From Burkholderiales bacterium (GTDB lineage: Bacteria > Pseudomonadota > Gammaproteobacteria > Burkholderiales > Burkholderiaceae_C): a DNA stretch of 56,819 bases. Below, piece after piece: positions 27,312 through 36,189 of the stretch (position 1 is the stretch's first letter; the number at the start of each line of letters is the position of its first letter). The position numbers and the translations under genes are program-made. Under the pieces are notes generated by a model, which was given only the letters and a program-made list of their open reading frames with translations, made no database searches and was not told where the DNA came from. Location of the stretch: contig CANFXR010000008.1 of NCBI GenBank assembly GCA_947451035.1, positions 1 through 56,819 on the forward strand, read 5' to 3'.

Positions 27312-28439
27312 ATGAGCACCGTCGAAGTCATCCCGGTCGCCTCGCCGGCCGAGCTCGACCGCTTCATCAAGCTGCCCGCGCTGCTCTACGCCAACGATCC
27401 GGCCTTTGTGCCGCCGCTGTGGCTCGAGCGTAGCGAGGCGCTGTCGCCCGCCAAGAACCCGTACTTTCAGCACGCCGAGACACAGTTCTGGCTGGCGCGC
27501 CGCGACGGCCGCGACGTCGGACGCATCAGCGCGCAGATCGACCGGCTGGTGGCCGAGCCTGACGTCGGGCACTTCGGAATGATCGCCGCCGAGGACGATG
27601 CGCAGGTCTTTGCCGCCTTGTTCGCCGCCGCCGAAGCCTGGCTGCGCGAGCGCGGCAAGACGCGTGTGCTCGGGCCGTTCAACCTGTCGATCAATGAAGA
27701 AACCGGTCTGCTCGTGGACGGCTTCGACACGCCGCCGGTGATGATGATGGGTCACGACCCGTACTACAGCGCGCCGCACATCGAGGCGCTGGGCTACGCC
27801 AAGGCCAAGGACCTGATCGCCTACTGGTACGACATCGAAAATGAGTTGCCAGCCGCGGCGCGCCGCAAGATCGACAAGCGCAAGCCCGAGGCCCTGACCG
27901 TGCGCACGCTCGACAAGAAGCGCTACCGCGAAGAGTTCGACATGGTCACGTCGATCTTCAACGACGCGTGGTCGCTCAACTGGGGCTTCATCGCCTTCAC
28001 GCAGGCCGAGATCGCGCACATGGCCAAGAGCCTCAAGCCGCTGATCGATCCGAACTGCGTGGCCATCGTCGAGATGAACGGCGAGGCGGTGGGCTTCGGC
28101 ATCGCGCTGCCCAACCTCAACGAACTGGTGGCCGACTTCGGCGGGCGCTTGGCTCCATTCAACTGGATCAAGCTGCTGTACCGGCTATGGCGCGGCGCGC
28201 GCTCGGCGCGTGTGCCACTGATGGGCATCCGGCGCAGCTTCAGCGGCAGCCTGGCCGGCGGGCTGGCGCCCTTTCTCATCATCGACGCGCTGCGCAACGG
28301 GCTGCGCAACAAGGGCGTGCGCCACGTCGAGCTGTCGTGGATCCTCGAGGACAACCGGGCCATGCGCCACGTCATCGAATCGTTGGGCGCACACGCCTAC
28401 AAGACCTACCGCGTGTACGAAAAGTCCCTCGGTCAGTGA
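27312..28439 (+). CDS. GNAT-fold acyltransferase-like protein (YghO/bacterial ceramide synthase-like)
   Basis: A 375-residue soluble protein of the large GNAT-like type that includes E. coli YghO. Typical pieces are FVPPLWLERSEALSPAKNP near the N-terminus, VLGPFNLSINEETGLLVDGF in the middle and a C-terminal VELSWILEDNRAMRHVIESLGA that matches the acyl-CoA binding end of GNAT enzymes. In Caulobacter the bacterial ceramide synthase bCerS, which N-acylates the long-chain base, is a GNAT-family protein; this gene is a natural candidate for that step because the same block encodes an SPT-type enzyme. The family call is good, the function is inferred. Confidence 0.7.
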   Translation: MSTVEVIPVASPAELDRFIKLPALLYANDPAFVPPLWLERSEALSPAKNPYFQHAETQFWLARRDGRDVGRISAQIDRLVAEPDVGHFGMIAAEDDAQVFAALFAAAEAWLRERGKTRVLGPFNLSINEETGLLVDGFDTPPVMMMGHDPYYSAPHIEALGYAKAKDLIAYWYDIENELPAAARRKIDKRKPEALTVRTLDKKRYREEFDMVTSIFNDAWSLNWGFIAFTQAEIAHMAKSLKPLIDPNCVAIVEMNGEAVGFGIALPNLNELVADFGGRLAPFNWIKLLYRLWRGARSARVPLMGIRRSFSGSLAGGLAPFLIIDALRNGLRNKGVRHVELSWILEDNRAMRHVIESLGAHAYKTYRVYEKSLGQ

Positions 28440-28491
28440 AGCCTCATCCGGCCACGCTCACCACGCTCACCACGCACCCCAGGCGCCTGAC

Positions 28492-29268
28492 ATGAAGCAA
28501 CTCACCGCGCTGGTGCTGGCCGGCACCCGTGCCAGCGGCGATCCGCTGGCCGGCTACGCAGGAGTGAGCCACAAGGCGTTGATCGAGGTGGGTGGCCGCA
28601 CGATGATCGAACGGGTGGTGAGCGCGCTGGCCGCCGTGCCCGAAGTCGCTCGCATCGTGGTGGCGATCGAGCGGCCCGAACTGCTGACCGACCTGCCCGA
28701 ATTGCAGCCGAACGTGTGCGGCAAACCGCTGACGACCATGGCTCCGGCATCCGGCCCCAGCGCCACCGTGGCGGCCGCGCTGGCGAGCGAAGGCTCGCCG
28801 CTGCTGGTGACCACCGCCGATCACGCCTTGCTGCAAACGAGCTGGGTGCGAGAGTTTCTGGGCGGGTGCCCGGAACATGCCGATGTGTGCGTGGCGCTGG
28901 GGCGCCGCGATGTGGTGCAGGCCGCCGCGCCGAACACCAAGCGCACCTGGCTGCGCTTTGCCGATGGGCATTTCTCGGGATGCAACCTGTTCCTGATGGC
29001 GCGGCCGGCGGCCGTGGGCGCGGCCGAGCTGTGGTGCGAGCTGGAGCGTCACCGCAAGGACCCGCTGCGCATGATGAGCCGCCTCGGCTGGAGCGTGGCG
29101 CTGCGCTACCGCATGGGACAGTTGACCCTGGATGCGGCCACCGGGCGGCTCGGAGAACTGGCCGGCGGCGCGCGGCTGGCGATCGTGGAGATGAGCGACG
29201 GGCGCGCGGCGATCGACGTCGACAAGCCTGAAGACCTCGATCTGGTGCGCCAGTTGGTAGGAAGCTAG
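28492..29268 (+). CDS. Nucleotidyltransferase-like protein (MobA-type fold)
   Basis: A 258-residue protein with a Rossmann-like nucleotidyltransferase start (LTALVLAGTRASGDPLA), a KALIEVGGRTMIERVV segment matching the substrate lysine region, and TTADHALL in the place of the metal Asp. The end (AAIDVDKPEDLDLVRQLV) is typical of MobA/IspD-like and molybdenum-cofactor NTases. The loop is not a perfect GxGxR, so substrate class is unclear. It ends the metallophosphoesterase-LptFG-GNAT run and faces the LicC-like gene. A role in making a nucleotide-activated headgroup or phosphoryl donor is plausible. Confidence 0.7.
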   Translation: MKQLTALVLAGTRASGDPLAGYAGVSHKALIEVGGRTMIERVVSALAAVPEVARIVVAIERPELLTDLPELQPNVCGKPLTTMAPASGPSATVAAALASEGSPLLVTTADHALLQTSWVREFLGGCPEHADVCVALGRRDVVQAAAPNTKRTWLRFADGHFSGCNLFLMARPAAVGAAELWCELERHRKDPLRMMSRLGWSVALRYRMGQLTLDAATGRLGELAGGARLAIVEMSDGRAAIDVDKPEDLDLVRQLVGS

Positions 29269-29326
29269 CGTCCGGCCAGGCGCTTGGTCGCCACCCGTGG
29301 CGCCTTGCGCGCCTCAGTGCAAACGA

Positions 29327-30109
29327 TCAGGCCGTGGCGCCAGCGCCCGCCGCGGCACGCTCCCGCTCGATCCAGCTTGCCGCCAGCGCGCGCACTTGCA
29401 CCAGATCGGCCGGATAGTCGAGTTCCCCCCACTCCAGGCCTTCGATCGAAGCCACCCGGATGTCGGCTCCGGACGTGGCCAGGCGGTTGATCGCCGACAG
29501 GTACCAAAGCGCCGGACCTTGAGGGGTTCGCATCGTGCGCTCGAGTTCCTCGACGAACAGCGCGGCGCCGTCGGCTTCGAAGCGCAGGAAACCGATCGAC
29601 TCGCCATTGACACGTTCGGCTTCGAGCGTCTTGCCGATGGCGCGCAGGCGATCGCCCTCGGTCTCGACTTTCATGTCGTCTGCGTCGTAGTCCGCCTTGC
29701 GGTCGATGGTGACGGTGATGGGCGCAGCGGGGGCTGCAAACAGCCGCTTGGCGATCTCAGGCTCGAACAGCGTGTCTCCATTGAGGATCAGACACGAGCC
29801 CTGCAATTCGGCGCGGGCCATCCAGCAACTCGCCAGGTTGTCGGCCAGCTTGTAAAACGGGTTGTAGAGCGTGCGCACGCGCAGGTTGCGCGGTGCGATG
29901 CGGTCGATTTCGGCCTCGACCAGTTCGGGGTGGAAACCCGTGACCACCACCACTTCGGGAACGCCGTTCTCGGCCAGCCCCCGAAGCTGCCATTCGAGCA
30001 TGCTGCGCCCGCACAGATCGAGCAGGCACTTGGGCATCTTCTCGGTCAGCGGCAGCAAGCGGCTGCCTTGGCCGGCGCCGAGGATGAGCGCGCGTTGGGG
30101 TGTGGACAT
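29327..30109 (-). CDS. LicC/IPCT-like sugar- or choline-phosphate nucleotidyltransferase
   Basis: A 260-residue cytidylyltransferase-type enzyme. The loop RALILGAGQGSRLLPLTEK with PKCLLDLCG (residues 6-34) is the G.G.GSR....K signature shared by phosphocholine cytidylyltransferase LicC, inositol-1-phosphate cytidylyltransferase and glucose-1-P NTases; LILNGDTLFEP gives the metal Asp and EGLEWGELDYPADL resembles LicC-like ends. It would activate a small phospho-alcohol as its CDP form. The ATG at 30109 is chosen over an in-frame TTG at 30124. It is followed upstream by the phosphopantetheinyl transferase on the same strand. The CDP-alcohol transferase at 22-23 kb is an obvious partner. Confidence 0.75.
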   Translation of the reverse strand: MSTPQRALILGAGQGSRLLPLTEKMPKCLLDLCGRSMLEWQLRGLAENGVPEVVVVTGFHPELVEAEIDRIAPRNLRVRTLYNPFYKLADNLASCWMARAELQGSCLILNGDTLFEPEIAKRLFAAPAAPITVTIDRKADYDADDMKVETEGDRLRAIGKTLEAERVNGESIGFLRFEADGAALFVEELERTMRTPQGPALWYLSAINRLATSGADIRVASIEGLEWGELDYPADLVQVRALAASWIERERAAAGAGATA

Positions 30110-30147
30110 GTTGCGGACTTTCAATTCAAGGTGTTCGGCGCGCGAGG

Positions 30148-30849
30148 TTACAAGACAGTGCGGATTTTCATGGCAGATGAGGTGCGGCCTGCTGGCGGAC
30201 CGTCGCGCTCAAGCGCTTGCCGACTCAGGCGCCTGAACGTCACTTCGCCTGCCGCTTCGGACAGCGCCAGATGAGCCACGTGCGAGCGGCCGACCGGAAC
30301 GGCACGGAGGCACCACAGCCGCCCATCCAGTTCGCCACGGTCTGCTGCCAGCGTCGTGTCGACCCGGGCCACGTCGCGCAAGCCGCCGCTGCCGGCTGCC
30401 TTGACCACCGCCTCCTTGCGCGTCCACACCGCGTAAAAGCGCCGCGCGCTGCGCCCCGCCCAGGCGCGTTCGGTGGCGTTGAGGTACAGAGGGAAGTCCT
30501 TCGCCACGACACGACCCAAACGCTCGACATCGATGCCGACCGCACCGCGCGTTGACAGCGCGCACACGATGCGCCCATCGCCATGCGAAACACTGAAATC
30601 GACCGGCAGATCGAGGGTGGGTCGCGACTGAGGGGAGTAGCGCAGCGTAGCCAGCGCCCCGGCGCGGTAGCCCAAATCGCCCAGCCCGGTCAACAGGAGC
30701 CGACTCCCGAGCAACGAGCGGTGCCGATCCCGCTCATCGGGCCAACGACCGATTTCAGCGCGCCTCGCCGGCGGCAGATCGGCCATCCATCGGGCCTCGA
30801 GCGAGGGCTCGATGACGAACTCCGATGCGATCAAAACCGAGACGGACAT
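30148..30849 (-). CDS. 4'-phosphopantetheinyl transferase (Sfp type)
   Basis: A 233-residue Sfp-type enzyme that moves phosphopantetheine from CoA to the serine of carrier proteins. The two signature motifs are VGIDVERLG (104-112, with Asp107 and Glu109 binding magnesium) and WTRKEAVVKA (142-151), with DFSVSHGDG before them. An upstream ATG at 30906 would add 19 residues but leaves no room for a promoter, so 30849 is preferred. It lies divergent to the P450-FAAL-ACP-SPT operon, which carries two carrier domains needing this modification. Confidence 0.88.
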   Translation of the reverse strand: MSVSVLIASEFVIEPSLEARWMADLPPARRAEIGRWPDERDRHRSLLGSRLLLTGLGDLGYRAGALATLRYSPQSRPTLDLPVDFSVSHGDGRIVCALSTRGAVGIDVERLGRVVAKDFPLYLNATERAWAGRSARRFYAVWTRKEAVVKAAGSGGLRDVARVDTTLAADRGELDGRLWCLRAVPVGRSHVAHLALSEAAGEVTFRRLSRQALERDGPPAGRTSSAMKIRTVL

Positions 30850-30907
30850 GGACGCTGCGCCCTGCTGGCGCGTGAGACACTCTTCGGCTGTCAAGAGAAG
30901 ATTCATT
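30850..30907. promoter_or_regulatory. Short divergent promoter region before the P450-SPT operon
   Basis: Fifty-eight bases separate the minus-strand phosphopantetheinyl transferase from the plus-strand P450. On the minus strand a TTGACA (30894-30889) matches the -35 consensus but no good -10 follows at 17 bases. On the plus strand AAGAGAAG precedes the P450 ATG and can serve as its ribosome site. Confidence 0.35.
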
Positions 30908-32200
30908 ATGGTTCAGCCCATGCCGGCCCCCGGCCCGCAACAGCGCCACGATCTGGACGCCAACGACGAAAGTCTGCCCCTGCTGCGAGACCTGATGCAG
31001 CGCTATGGCGATACCTGCCGCGTGACATCGCTCAGCGGCAGCCATGACAGCGTGGTGATCCACAACACCGACGACATCCGCCACGTGCTGCTGGGCAACC
31101 GCGGCAACTACGTCAAGGGCCTGGCGCTCGATCGTGTGCGCGTGCTGCTGGGCAACGGATTGATGGCCAGCGAGGGCGAGCTGTGGATGCGGCAGCGCCG
31201 CATGGTGCAGCCGGCCTTCCAGACCCAGGTGATCCGCGGCTTTTCGCCGTTGATGCATCAAGCCAACGTCGACCTCATCGAACGCTGGGCGGGTCATGCC
31301 GAGCGCGGCGAGCCGGTCAACCTGACCCGAGATCTGAGTGAACTGGCGCTCAAAATTGTGCTGCGTGCCTTGTTCAGTACCGACTTCGAGCGATTGATCG
31401 ACGCCGAGGGAGCCAGCCCGTTCGACCTGCTGACCCGAGAAACCCGTCGGGATCTGGCGTTCGCCGCGAAATTCCGGGCGCTGGCGCATCTGGTGCGCGC
31501 GATGATCGACTCGCGCCGCCAGGAGCAGCGCATCGAAATGGACCTGCTGTCCATCCTGATGGAAGCGCGCGACAAGGACAGCGGCGAGGCCATGCCCGAC
31601 CGCGCCTTGCTCGACGAGATCATGACCTTGATCGTTGCCGGTCACGAAACCACGGCCAGCACGCTCAACTGGACCTGGTATTTGCTGTCGCAAAACCCCG
31701 ATGTCGAATCGCGTCTGCATGCGGCGATCGCCGGGGCGATGCCCGCTGTGGAGGGCGAGCCGCCCGCGGAATGCGCCTACGTGGAGCACGTGCTGCAGGA
31801 GTCCATGCGTCTGTACCCCGCGGGCTGGCTGCTCAGCCGGCGGGCCGTGGGCGACGACACGCTGGGCGGCCATCACGTGGCGGCTGGGACCGAGGTCTTC
31901 ATCTGCACTTACCTGTTGCACCGGCACGAAGCGCACTGGGAGCGGCCCGAGGCTTTCGATCCCGAGCGCTTCGCACCCGAGGCCGTGGAGGCACGCGACC
32001 GCTTTGCCTACCTGCCGTTTTCCGCGGGTCCCCGGTTTTGCATCGGCACCACTTTCTCGATGGCCGAGATGACGATGCACCTGAGCATGGTGGCGCAACG
32101 CTTCCAGCTGCAATACGTCGGCGACGAACCCCCGCAAGCCGAGTTCCAGATCAACCTGCGCACACGTCAAGACGTGCACATGCGTCTCGTGGCGCGCTGA
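30908..32200 (+). CDS. Cytochrome P450
   Basis: A soluble bacterial P450 of 430 residues. Diagnostic parts are the I-helix oxygen motif AGHETT (244-249), the K-helix Glu298-x2-Arg301 (ESMR), and the heme loop FSAGPRFCIG with ligand Cys378. It is the first gene of an operon with two fatty acyl-AMP ligases, a carrier protein and an SPT-type enzyme, so a fatty acyl chain, perhaps bound to the carrier, or the finished long-chain base is its likely substrate. It is not of the CYP152 peroxygenase style, since the normal acid-alcohol pair is present. Redox partners are not in the window. Confidence 0.9.
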   Translation: MVQPMPAPGPQQRHDLDANDESLPLLRDLMQRYGDTCRVTSLSGSHDSVVIHNTDDIRHVLLGNRGNYVKGLALDRVRVLLGNGLMASEGELWMRQRRMVQPAFQTQVIRGFSPLMHQANVDLIERWAGHAERGEPVNLTRDLSELALKIVLRALFSTDFERLIDAEGASPFDLLTRETRRDLAFAAKFRALAHLVRAMIDSRRQEQRIEMDLLSILMEARDKDSGEAMPDRALLDEIMTLIVAGHETTASTLNWTWYLLSQNPDVESRLHAAIAGAMPAVEGEPPAECAYVEHVLQESMRLYPAGWLLSRRAVGDDTLGGHHVAAGTEVFICTYLLHRHEAHWERPEAFDPERFAPEAVEARDRFAYLPFSAGPRFCIGTTFSMAEMTMHLSMVAQRFQLQYVGDEPPQAEFQINLRTRQDVHMRLVAR

Positions 32201-32212
32201 GAAAATACACCC

Positions 32213-34174
32213 ATGCCCCCATTCGAGACGCTCAATGCGATGCTGCCTGCCGACGCACGCGAGGATCGCCACATCACCTTCATCGATGGTGAACGCGACC
32301 AGCGCACGCTGAGCTTCAGGCGGCTGCGACAACGCGCCCTCGGCGCGCTCGGCGCCTTGCAGCGGCGCGGGATCTCCCGTGGCGATGCGTTGATCCTGTA
32401 CCTCGGCGACAACGAGCGCTTCCTCGAGATGTTCTGGGCCTGCCTGCTTGGCGGCATCGTGCCGGTGCCACTGGCGCCTGGCAGCAACGACGAGCATTGG
32501 CGCAAGCTGCTGCGCGTGTTTGCGCAACTCGACCGCGCCTCGGTGTGCATTGATGCGCCCACGCTCGAACGCTTCGATGCCTTTGTGGCCGCCCAAGATC
32601 TGCGCGCTCCCGGTGAGGCGCTGCACGCGCGCACCGTGATCGTCGGCGGACTGGACCTCGCCGGCGAGTCGGGCGAGCCGGTGCAGCCGGACCCCAGCGA
32701 CATCGCCTTCATCCAGTACTCGTCGGGCTCGACCGGCGAGCCCAAGGGCGTGATGCTCACGCACCGCAACCTCACCATCAACACCGCGCAACTCGCCGCG
32801 GGTGCGGGCTACACGGACCGTGATTCGGTCCTGAGCTGGATGCCTTTGTCACACGACATGGGCCTGATCGGTTTCCACCTGACCTTGCTGTCAGCCGGCG
32901 CGAGTCACGCGATCATGCGCACCGAGCTGTTCGCCCGGCGGCCCTTGCTGTGGCTGGAACTGGCCAGCCAGCGGCGATCGACGGTGCTGTGCTCGCCGAA
33001 CTTCGGCTTTCAGCACTACCTCAGGCAGTACGCCATCAAGTCACCGCAGGGGCTCGATCTGTCGTCCATCCGGATGATCATGAACGGCGCTGAACCCATC
33101 TCGGCCGAGGTGTGCCGTCGTTTCGTCAGCACCATGGCGCCGCACGGCCTGAAGCCGCACACCATGTTCACCGTCTACGGTCTGGCCGAAGCGACCCTCG
33201 CGGTGAGCGTTCCTCGCCTCGAAGTGCCGATTGAAACGGTCCGGCTCGACCGCGCGAGACTGCACTCAGGTGACCCGGTGAGCGAAGTCGTGGCGCAAAG
33301 CGGCCGCTCCGTCGAATTCGTCAAGCTCGGTCCGCCGCTGCCCGGCGTCGAGCTCCGCATCGCGGACGGGTCCGGCGCGGTGCTGGGTGAACGCATGCTG
33401 GGCCATGTGCACATCCGCGGCGACAACGTGACGCAAGGCTATTACAAGGATGCCAAACGCACGGCCGAGTTGCGCTCGGCCGACGGCTGGTTCGACACCG
33501 GCGACCTCGGCTTGCTGTGGGACGGGCAACTCATCATCACCGGGCGGGCCAAGGACCTCATCATCGTCAACGGACAGAACCACTACCCGCACGACATCGA
33601 GCGCATCGCCCAACAGACCGTGGGCATCGAAGCCAATCGCGTGGCGGCCGCGGGCGTGCGCAGTCCGGTGGACGACACCGAATCGCTGGCGGTGTTCGTG
33701 CTGCACCGGGGAACGATCGCTGAATTCGTGCCGCTCATGATGGAACTGCGCCGCACCATCGCCCAGCAAACCGGGTTGGAGGCGTCGCATGTCGTGCCGG
33801 TGCGCAACATCCCCAAGACCAGCAGCGGCAAGCTGCAGCGCTACGCGCTGGCCGAGGCGTTCGAGCAGGGTGAGTTCGACGGCCCCCTGGCCGAACTCGC
33901 CGGGCTGCTTTGCGCGGACGTCGCCGCGCAGCCCGACGGCCCGCACGGAACTGCGACGACCCGCCGGCTGCAAGACATCTGCGCGGCATTCGTCTCGGAC
34001 CACAAACTGTCGCCGCAGACCAACCTGCTGGAGATCAACCTCAACTCGCTCAATCTGGCTCGCATTCACGAGGCGATCGATCGCGAGTTCCCCCAGCGCA
34101 TCGAGGTGACCGACCTGTTCGAGTACCCGACGCTTGAGCGGCTCGCCGACTTTCTTGACGCCACCGTGGCCTGA
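32213..34174 (+). CDS. Fatty acyl-AMP ligase fused to a carrier-protein domain
   Basis: A 653-residue protein. Residues 1 to about 560 are an acyl-adenylating enzyme of the FAAL type: YSSGSTGEPKG (169-179, phosphate loop), MPLSHDMGLIG, YGLAEATLAV, WFDTGDLG and the C-terminal KTSSGKLQR. Residues about 575-650 resemble an acyl carrier domain; the attachment serine is probably Ser612 in INLNSLNL, with Asn in place of the usual Asp before it. The enzyme would adenylate a fatty acid and load it on its own or the separate carrier protein. It begins 12 bases after the P450 stop. Confidence 0.82.
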   Translation: MPPFETLNAMLPADAREDRHITFIDGERDQRTLSFRRLRQRALGALGALQRRGISRGDALILYLGDNERFLEMFWACLLGGIVPVPLAPGSNDEHWRKLLRVFAQLDRASVCIDAPTLERFDAFVAAQDLRAPGEALHARTVIVGGLDLAGESGEPVQPDPSDIAFIQYSSGSTGEPKGVMLTHRNLTINTAQLAAGAGYTDRDSVLSWMPLSHDMGLIGFHLTLLSAGASHAIMRTELFARRPLLWLELASQRRSTVLCSPNFGFQHYLRQYAIKSPQGLDLSSIRMIMNGAEPISAEVCRRFVSTMAPHGLKPHTMFTVYGLAEATLAVSVPRLEVPIETVRLDRARLHSGDPVSEVVAQSGRSVEFVKLGPPLPGVELRIADGSGAVLGERMLGHVHIRGDNVTQGYYKDAKRTAELRSADGWFDTGDLGLLWDGQLIITGRAKDLIIVNGQNHYPHDIERIAQQTVGIEANRVAAAGVRSPVDDTESLAVFVLHRGTIAEFVPLMMELRRTIAQQTGLEASHVVPVRNIPKTSSGKLQRYALAEAFEQGEFDGPLAELAGLLCADVAAQPDGPHGTATTRRLQDICAAFVSDHKLSPQTNLLEINLNSLNLARIHEAIDREFPQRIEVTDLFEYPTLERLADFLDATVA

Positions 34175-34380
34175 GCACATGCCGCTCGGAAAATTCGGGG
34201 TTTGTGCTTGGCTCGTTTCTTGGTCTGTACCGGGATATTTTCCGTAAAATGACGGTTTGATGGCATCGCCAAGTTGCCCGATCTACAGTCCAGGCCGGGC
34301 GACATCTTGCATAGAAAAGGGTGAGGGTTGAAAGCTTACTTGCGAGGCCGAAACGGCCGACAGGGGCGCGTCGAGTGAAC
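34175..34380. promoter_or_regulatory. 206-bp gap with inverted repeat and possible promoter
   Basis: AT-richer gap between the two ligase genes. CGGAAAAT (34187-34194) and ATTTTCCG (34237-34244) form an 8-bp inverted repeat. TAAAAT (34245-34250) resembles a -10 box with TTGGTC (34220-34225) as a poor -35 at 19-base spacing. It may give the FAAL2-ACP-SPT genes their own promoter. Confidence 0.35.
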
Positions 34381-36189
34381 ATGACCGAACCTTCCCTGAT
34401 GACCAGTCCAACCCCCACCGCGAGCGGCGTTGCGCTGCTCAGCGCGGTTTTCCCGACGCTGGCCGACGCGCTCGACTACGCCGCCACCGGCGATTCGGGC
34501 TTCAATTACTACGACGGGCGAGGCTCCCTGATCGCCGTGCTGCCTTACCGCGAGTTGCGCGCACGCGCGCTCGAGATGGCGCGCCACCTCGCACCTCTGG
34601 GACGTGGCCAGCGGCTGGCCCTGGTGGCGCACACCCACCCCGATTTCGCGGTGATGTTCTACGCCTGCCAGTACGCCGGGCTGGTGCCGGTGCCGCTGCC
34701 CGCCGCCGTCCATCTGGGCGGACGCGAGGCCTACAGCCGTCACTTGCGTCAACTGATGAGCGACTGTCAGGCCGTGGCAGCTTTTGCTCCCCCGGAGTTC
34801 GTCGGCTTCCTGCGCGAGGCCAGCGCGGGTCTTCCGCTGACACTCGCGGGCACCGCGGAAGAGTTTTTGGCGCTGCCTGCCGCCGCGGTCCTGCCGGTTC
34901 GGCCCTTGCCCAGCGAGTTGGCTTATCTGCAGTACACCTCGGGCAGCACGCGCTTTCCGCGCGGCACGATGATCACGCAGTCGGCGGTCATGGCCAACCT
35001 CAAGGCCATCTTCAACCACGGCTTTTGCCTGACGCCGGCCGACCGTTTCTGCTCGTGGCTGCCGTACTACCACGACATGGGTCTGGTCGGGATCGTGCTG
35101 GGCTGTGTGGCCACCCAACGATCGGTCGACTACCTGCCCACACGCGACTTCGCGATGCGCCCGCGCCTGTGGCTCAAGCTGATGTCGATGAACCGCAGCA
35201 CGATTTCGTTCAGCCCGCCGTTTGGCTACACCTTGTGCGCGCGCCGCCTGCGCCCGGCCGACACCGAAGAACTGGACCTGTCGGCCTGGCGGGTGGCTGG
35301 CATTGGCGCCGAAATGATCCACCCCGAATCGTTGCAGGAATTCGCCGCCGCCGTGGCATCGGCAGGCTTCGATGACCGCGCTTTCCTGCCGTGCTACGGG
35401 ATGGCCGAATGTTCGCTGGCGGTCAGCTTTGCGCCGCTCGAGCGTGGTGCGCACACGGATGTGGTCGACATGGAACGGCTGGCATTCGATGGCGAAGCCC
35501 AGGCTGTACCGGCTGGCAACACGGCGATCAAGGGCAAGGCGTTCATTGACTGTGGTCACCCGCTGCCCGGCTTTGAACTCGAGATCCGCGACGACCTCGG
35601 CCAGCCCCTGCCGGAGCGCCGCTGCGGGCGCATTCATCTGCGTGGCACCAGCATCATGTCGGGCTACTTCGGCAATGCCGAGGCGTCGCGAGAGGTGCTG
35701 TCGGCAGACGGGTGGCTCGACACCGGGGACATCGGTTATCAGGCGGACGGCTCGCTGTACATCACCGGTCGTGCCAAGGACCTGATGATCATCATGGGCC
35801 GCAACATGTGGCCGCAAGATCTCGAATACCTGGCCGAGCAGCAGCCCGAAGTGCGCCCCACGGACGCCTCGGCGTTCTCCATCCCCGATGAGGACGACGA
35901 AGAGATCGCTGTGCTCGTCGTGCAGTGCCGCGAGTCCGAGCCCCACAAGCTCATGAAACTCACCGAGCGGCTTCAGCAGGCCATTCATGCCGAGTTCGGC
36001 ATCCACTGCCTGATCGAGCTGGTGCCGCCACACACCCTGCCGCGCACCTCGTCGGGCAAGTTGTCTCGCAGCACCGCACGCAAGGACTTCCTCGAGCGTC
36101 GCAGCCTCGAAGTGCAGGCGGACCCGCGCGGTGGGCGGACTGCAGACGCCCCGCGCCATCATCCTGTAGCCGAGAGGGCCGCATCGTGA
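34381..36189 (+). CDS. Fatty acyl-AMP ligase / acyl-ACP synthetase (AcsR-like role)
   Basis: A 602-residue adenylating enzyme. The phosphate loop is YTSGSTRFPRG (185-195), with Arg replacing the usual Gly and Lys as in some FAAL-type proteins; other motifs are WLPYYHDMGLVG, CYGMAECSLAV, WLDTGDIGY, the hinge TGRAKDLMI and the C-terminal LPRTSSGKLSR. ATG at 34381 was chosen; an in-frame GTG sits 6 bases earlier. Its stop overlaps the ACP start by GTGA. In Caulobacter a comparable acyl-ACP synthetase beside acp and spt supplies acyl-ACP to ceramide synthesis, which is the likely role here. Confidence 0.85.
   Translation: MTEPSLMTSPTPTASGVALLSAVFPTLADALDYAATGDSGFNYYDGRGSLIAVLPYRELRARALEMARHLAPLGRGQRLALVAHTHPDFAVMFYACQYAGLVPVPLPAAVHLGGREAYSRHLRQLMSDCQAVAAFAPPEFVGFLREASAGLPLTLAGTAEEFLALPAAAVLPVRPLPSELAYLQYTSGSTRFPRGTMITQSAVMANLKAIFNHGFCLTPADRFCSWLPYYHDMGLVGIVLGCVATQRSVDYLPTRDFAMRPRLWLKLMSMNRSTISFSPPFGYTLCARRLRPADTEELDLSAWRVAGIGAEMIHPESLQEFAAAVASAGFDDRAFLPCYGMAECSLAVSFAPLERGAHTDVVDMERLAFDGEAQAVPAGNTAIKGKAFIDCGHPLPGFELEIRDDLGQPLPERRCGRIHLRGTSIMSGYFGNAEASREVLSADGWLDTGDIGYQADGSLYITGRAKDLMIIMGRNMWPQDLEYLAEQQPEVRPTDASAFSIPDEDDEEIAVLVVQCRESEPHKLMKLTERLQQAIHAEFGIHCLIELVPPHTLPRTSSGKLSRSTARKDFLERRSLEVQADPRGGRTADAPRHHPVAERAAS

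Noticed and set aside
30755-32791. Long minus-strand open frame (678 codons) across the P450 and first FAAL gene
   Set aside because: High-GC shadow of the real plus-strand genes; it has no recognisable motifs and its composition (many His, Gln, Arg, Gly) is typical of antisense frames.
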